Assembly: GCA_030037055.1 (NCBI GenBank)
Contig: JASHRZ010000344.1
Coordinates: 1 to 9,171, forward strand
Origin: Alphaproteobacteria bacterium
Lineage (GTDB): Bacteria; Pseudomonadota; Alphaproteobacteria; ATCC43930; CGMCC-115725
Direction of reading: 5' to 3'
DNA: 9,171 nt
Shown: in pieces, positions 6,313-9,171 of the stretch
Layout: each line of letters begins with the position of its first letter
How positions within the stretch are numbered: position 1 is the stretch's first letter
Made by a program: the position numbers and the translations under genes
Notes under the pieces: generated by a model
What the model was told of the DNA's origin: nothing
The model's input: only the letters and a program-made list of their open reading frames with translations
Databases searched by the model: none

Positions 6313-7464
6313 ATGAAGCGTGTGGTAATGGCGATCGCCTTCCTGGCGCTGCTCGTCGGCGGTGGCATCGTCTATCGCGGGCTGAGTGTCGAGCGGGCGA
6401 ATTCGCAGACCACGGCCCCGCGCCAGCCGCCGGCGATCCCGGTGGTGGTTGCGGTTGCCGAGCGCCGGCCGATGCCGGTCAGGCTCGACGCCATCGGCAC
6501 GGTGCAGACCATCGCCTCGGTCAGCGTCAAGTCGCGCATCGACGCGCAGATCGCCGAGGTGAAGGTCGCGGACGGGCAGTATGTGAAGGCGGGCGACATC
6601 CTCTTCCAGCTCGATGCCCGCGCCGCCGAAGCACAGGTCCGCCAGATGGAGGCGCAGCTGGTGCGCGACAAGGCGCAGCTCACCAACGCCAGGCGCGATG
6701 TTGACCGCTATGCGCCGCTGGTGGCCAAGGATTTCGTTTCGCGCCAGCAATACGACACCGCCGTCACCACCGTGCTGGCGCTCGAGGCGAGCGTCAGGGC
6801 CGACGAGGCAGCGCTCGAGAACGCTAAGGTGCTGCTGACCTATTACACCATCACCGCGCCCATCGACGGCCGGCTCGGTATGGTGACCGCGAAGGTCGGC
6901 AACAACGTAAAGGCCAATGACGTTCCCTTCCTCACGCTCAACCAGGTGAAGCCGATCTATGTGCTGTTCTCGTTGGCGGAGCGCGAGCTGCCGGCAATCC
7001 GCGCCGCGCTGGCGACGGGCCCGGTCGCAGTGAGCGCCCTGCCGGCCGGCGACAAGGGCAAGCCGGCCGAGGGCAAGCTCGCTTTCTTCGACAACACCGT
7101 CGACGCCGCCACCGGCACCATCGCGCTGCGCGGTATCTTCGAGAACCAGGACGAGCGGCTGTGGCCGGGCCAGTTCGTCAACGTCTCCCTCACCTTGGCC
7201 ACCGAGGCCGATGCGCTGGTGGTGCCGCAGGCGGCTGTGCAGATCGGCCAGGCCGAGCCCTTCGTCTTCATCGTCAAGAACGACGACACCGCCGAGGCGC
7301 GCAAGGTCCGGGTCACCCGCACCATCGACGGCCGGAGCATCATCGAAAGCGGCCTCGCGCCCGGCGAGCGCGTCGTCATCGACGGCCAGCTGCGCCTCAG
7401 CAACGGCAGCCGCGTCGAGATCCGCTCCGCCGAGCACGAGCCCGCTCGCGGCAGCCCGTCATGA
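6313..7464 (+). CDS. RND efflux periplasmic adaptor (membrane fusion protein), MdtA-like
   Basis: This 383-residue protein links an inner-membrane RND pump to an outer-membrane channel in a tripartite drug efflux system. It begins with MKRVV and a hydrophobic stretch at about 5-20, a signal or membrane anchor; there is no cysteine, hence no lipoprotein site. Domains in order: first barrel-sandwich (lipoyl) half at about 68-101 (VKVADGQYVKAGDILFQLD), alpha-helical hairpin at about 102-177, second lipoyl half at about 178-210 (YTITAPIDGRLG, then VGNNVKANDVPFLTLNQ), beta-barrel at about 211-292 ending DERLWPGQFVNVSL, and the membrane-proximal domain to about 372 (ALVVPQAAVQIGQAEPFVFIV). The ATG at 6313 is chosen because AAGG lies 8 nt upstream and the signal then starts canonically; an in-frame ATG at 6283 adds ten residues and lies too near the likely transcription start. 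Its stop overlaps the pump start as ATGA. Confidence 0.94.
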   Translation: MKRVVMAIAFLALLVGGGIVYRGLSVERANSQTTAPRQPPAIPVVVAVAERRPMPVRLDAIGTVQTIASVSVKSRIDAQIAEVKVADGQYVKAGDILFQLDARAAEAQVRQMEAQLVRDKAQLTNARRDVDRYAPLVAKDFVSRQQYDTAVTTVLALEASVRADEAALENAKVLLTYYTITAPIDGRLGMVTAKVGNNVKANDVPFLTLNQVKPIYVLFSLAERELPAIRAALATGPVAVSALPAGDKGKPAEGKLAFFDNTVDAATGTIALRGIFENQDERLWPGQFVNVSLTLATEADALVVPQAAVQIGQAEPFVFIVKNDDTAEARKVRVTRTIDGRSIIESGLAPGERVVIDGQLRLSNGSRVEIRSAEHEPARGSPS

Positions 7465-9171
7465 ACCTGCCGGAACTCTGCATCCGTCGTCCGGTGATGA
7501 CGACGCTGGTGATGCTGGCCTTCGTCGTCTTCGGCCTGTTCGGCTACCGGCTGCTGCCGGTGGCGGCGCTCCCGCGCGTCGACTTCCCGACCATCGTCGT
7601 CTCCGCCGTGCTGCCCGGCGCGAGCCCGGACACGATGGGCTCCACGGTGGCGACGCCGCTCGAGCGCCAGTTCACCACCATCGCCGGCCTCGATTCCATG
7701 GTGTCGACCAGCGGCCAGGGGGTCAGCGCCATCACCATGCAGTTCAACCTCGACCGCAATATCGACGGCGCGGCGCTCGACGTGCAGGCGGCGATGACAG
7801 CGGCGGCGAGGTTCCTGCCGCCGCCGACGCAGATGACGACGCCGCCGAGCTTCCAGAAGGTCAACCCGGCGGATCAGCCGGTGATCTATCTCACGCTCAA
7901 CTCCGATACGCTGCCGCTCTATCAGGTCGACGAGTACGCCGAGACGCTGATGGCCGAGCGCATCGGCATGCTGCCCGGCGTGGCGCAGGTGCAGGTATTC
8001 GGCTCGGCGAAATTCGCCGTGCGAGTCCAGGCCAATCCCGAGGCGCTGGCCGCCAGGGGGCTCACCCTCGACGATCTCATGAGCGCCGTCGCCGCTGCCA
8101 ACTCGAGCACGCCGGTGGGCACGCTCGACGGACTGCATCAGGGCTTCACCGTCCAGGCGACCGGAACGCTAGCGCACGCCGCCGACTACAGCCCGATCAT
8201 CGTCGCCTACCGCAACGGCGCGCCGGTGCGGCTCGGCGACGTCGCGACCGTCGTCGACAGCGTCGAGAACACCAAGGTCGCCGGCTGGTACAACGGCAGG
8301 CGCTGCGTCGTGCTCGCGGTGCTGCGCCAGCCCGACGCCAACACCGTCGCGGTGGTGGACAGCGTCAAGGCGCTGCTGCCGGTGTTCCGCCAGCAGATTC
8401 CGCCGTCCGTTCAGCTCGAAGTGATGAACGACCGCTCGGTGTCGATCCGCCAGTCGGTCAACGACGTGCAGTTCACCTTGATGCTCACCGTCGTGCTCGT
8501 CGTGCTGGTGATCTTCATGTTCCTGCGCAGCGTCATGGCGACGATCATCCCGGCCCTGGCGCTGCCGGTCTCGGTCATCGGCACCTTCGCCGGCATGTAC
8601 GTCCTGGGCTATTCCATCGACAACCTGTCGCTGATGGCGCTGACGCTCTCGGTGGGCTTCGTCGTCGACGACGCCATCGTCATGCTCGAGAACATCGTGC
8701 GCCACGTCGAGAACGGCGAACGCGTGCTCGACGCCGCCTTCCGCGGCTCGCGCGAGATCGCCTTCACCATCCTCTCGATAACGCTGTCGCTGGTGGCGGT
8801 GTTCATACCAGTGCTGTTCATGGGCGGCGTGGTCGGCCGCGTTTTCCGCGAGTTCGCGGTGACCATCAGCATGACGATCCTGATCTCGGGGCTGGTGTCG
8901 CTGACGCTGACGCCGATGCTGTGCTCGCGCCTCCTGAAGCCGGTGCGCCACGACGCCCGCCACAACCTGTTCTATCGCGCGGCCGACGGCGGCTTCCAGG
9001 CGCTCTTCCGCGGCTACCGCTGGGGCCTCGTCAGGGTGCTGCGGTGGCGGCGCACGACGCTGTTCGTGACGATCATGCTGATCGCGGCTTCGGGGTATCT
9101 CTTCGCCGTCGTGCCGAAAGGCTTCTTCCCAAGCGAGGACACCGGTCAGATCGCCGGCTTCACCGAGGCGG
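7461..9171 (+). CDS. RND multidrug efflux pump, MdtB/MdtC-type (N-terminal part, cut by window edge)
   Basis: This is the inner-membrane, proton-driven pump subunit of the HAE1/MdtB-MdtC type. Only 570 residues are present of about 1030-1050 usual. It shows NLPELCIRRPVMTTLVMLA with the first membrane helix, then RLLPVAALPRVDFPTIVVSA and the porter-domain signatures LPGASPDTM, PLERQFTTIAGL and KVNPADQPVIYLTL. A helix cluster begins at about residue 340 (LMLTVVLVVLVIFMFLRS) and 359. The proton-relay aspartates are D403 and D404 in SVGFVVDDAIVMLENIVRHVENG, equivalent to AcrB D407/D408. IPVLFMGGVVGRVFREFA and LTLTPMLCSRLL follow, and KGFFPSEDTGQIAG appears near the edge, as expected. The start lies in an ATGA overlap with the adaptor, with no separate ribosome site, so translation is probably coupled. 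Drug range cannot be read from sequence. A second pump subunit and an outer-membrane channel would lie to the right if present. Confidence 0.95.
   Translation, partial: MNLPELCIRRPVMTTLVMLAFVVFGLFGYRLLPVAALPRVDFPTIVVSAVLPGASPDTMGSTVATPLERQFTTIAGLDSMVSTSGQGVSAITMQFNLDRNIDGAALDVQAAMTAAARFLPPPTQMTTPPSFQKVNPADQPVIYLTLNSDTLPLYQVDEYAETLMAERIGMLPGVAQVQVFGSAKFAVRVQANPEALAARGLTLDDLMSAVAAANSSTPVGTLDGLHQGFTVQATGTLAHAADYSPIIVAYRNGAPVRLGDVATVVDSVENTKVAGWYNGRRCVVLAVLRQPDANTVAVVDSVKALLPVFRQQIPPSVQLEVMNDRSVSIRQSVNDVQFTLMLTVVLVVLVIFMFLRSVMATIIPALALPVSVIGTFAGMYVLGYSIDNLSLMALTLSVGFVVDDAIVMLENIVRHVENGERVLDAAFRGSREIAFTILSITLSLVAVFIPVLFMGGVVGRVFREFAVTISMTILISGLVSLTLTPMLCSRLLKPVRHDARHNLFYRAADGGFQALFRGYRWGLVRVLRWRRTTLFVTIMLIAASGYLFAVVPKGFFPSEDTGQIAGFTEA

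Noticed and set aside
6265..8138. Long minus-strand frames opposite the adaptor and RND genes (6265-7437 and 6957-8138)
   Set aside because: They are histidine-, arginine- and aspartate-rich antisense shadows of well-recognised efflux genes and show no domain motifs.

Overview
The window is high-GC DNA (roughly two-thirds G+C by eye), densely packed with ordinary chromosomal bacterial genes. Protein similarity recalled from memory, the GC-rich palindromic intergenic repeats and the gene content point to an alphaproteobacterium, most likely of the Hyphomicrobiales (Rhizobiales) type. The order is an inference and no species is claimed. No RNA gene, CRISPR array, insertion sequence, integrase or phage gene was seen.

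Layout. (1) Positions 1-3165, all on the minus strand, read from right to left: a family 4 glycosyltransferase, a 273-bp intergenic stretch holding two inverted copies of a GC-rich palindromic repeat, a family 9 (heptosyltransferase-type) glycosyltransferase, and 12 bp later the N-terminal 253 residues of threonyl-tRNA synthetase (thrS), cut by the left edge. (2) Positions 3183-3977, plus strand: an ABHD10-like alpha/beta hydrolase that diverges from the family 4 glycosyltransferase with a gap of only about 17 bp. (3) Positions 3963-6109, minus strand: an MFS_3-type transporter followed, with an ATGA stop/start overlap, by a YeeZ-like NAD(P)-binding epimerase/dehydratase. The last gene meets the hydrolase tail to tail, sharing 15 bp that form a near-perfect hairpin. 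(4) Positions 6110-6312: a divergent regulatory region with a perfect TATAAT, an imperfect dyad and an extra half-site. (5) Positions 6313-9171, plus strand: a periplasmic adaptor and, again with an ATGA overlap, the first 570 residues of an MdtB/MdtC-type RND multidrug efflux pump, cut by the right edge.

Functionally there are three groups: envelope glycan assembly beside thrS; a transporter/oxidoreductase pair back to back with a hydrolase; and a tripartite efflux system whose outer-membrane channel and regulator are not visible here. The window looks like ordinary chromosomal content. The points worth a second look are regulatory and architectural (shared hairpin, inverted repeat pair, operator-like dyad, very short divergent spacer), and I see no convincing evidence of an undescribed multigene system.
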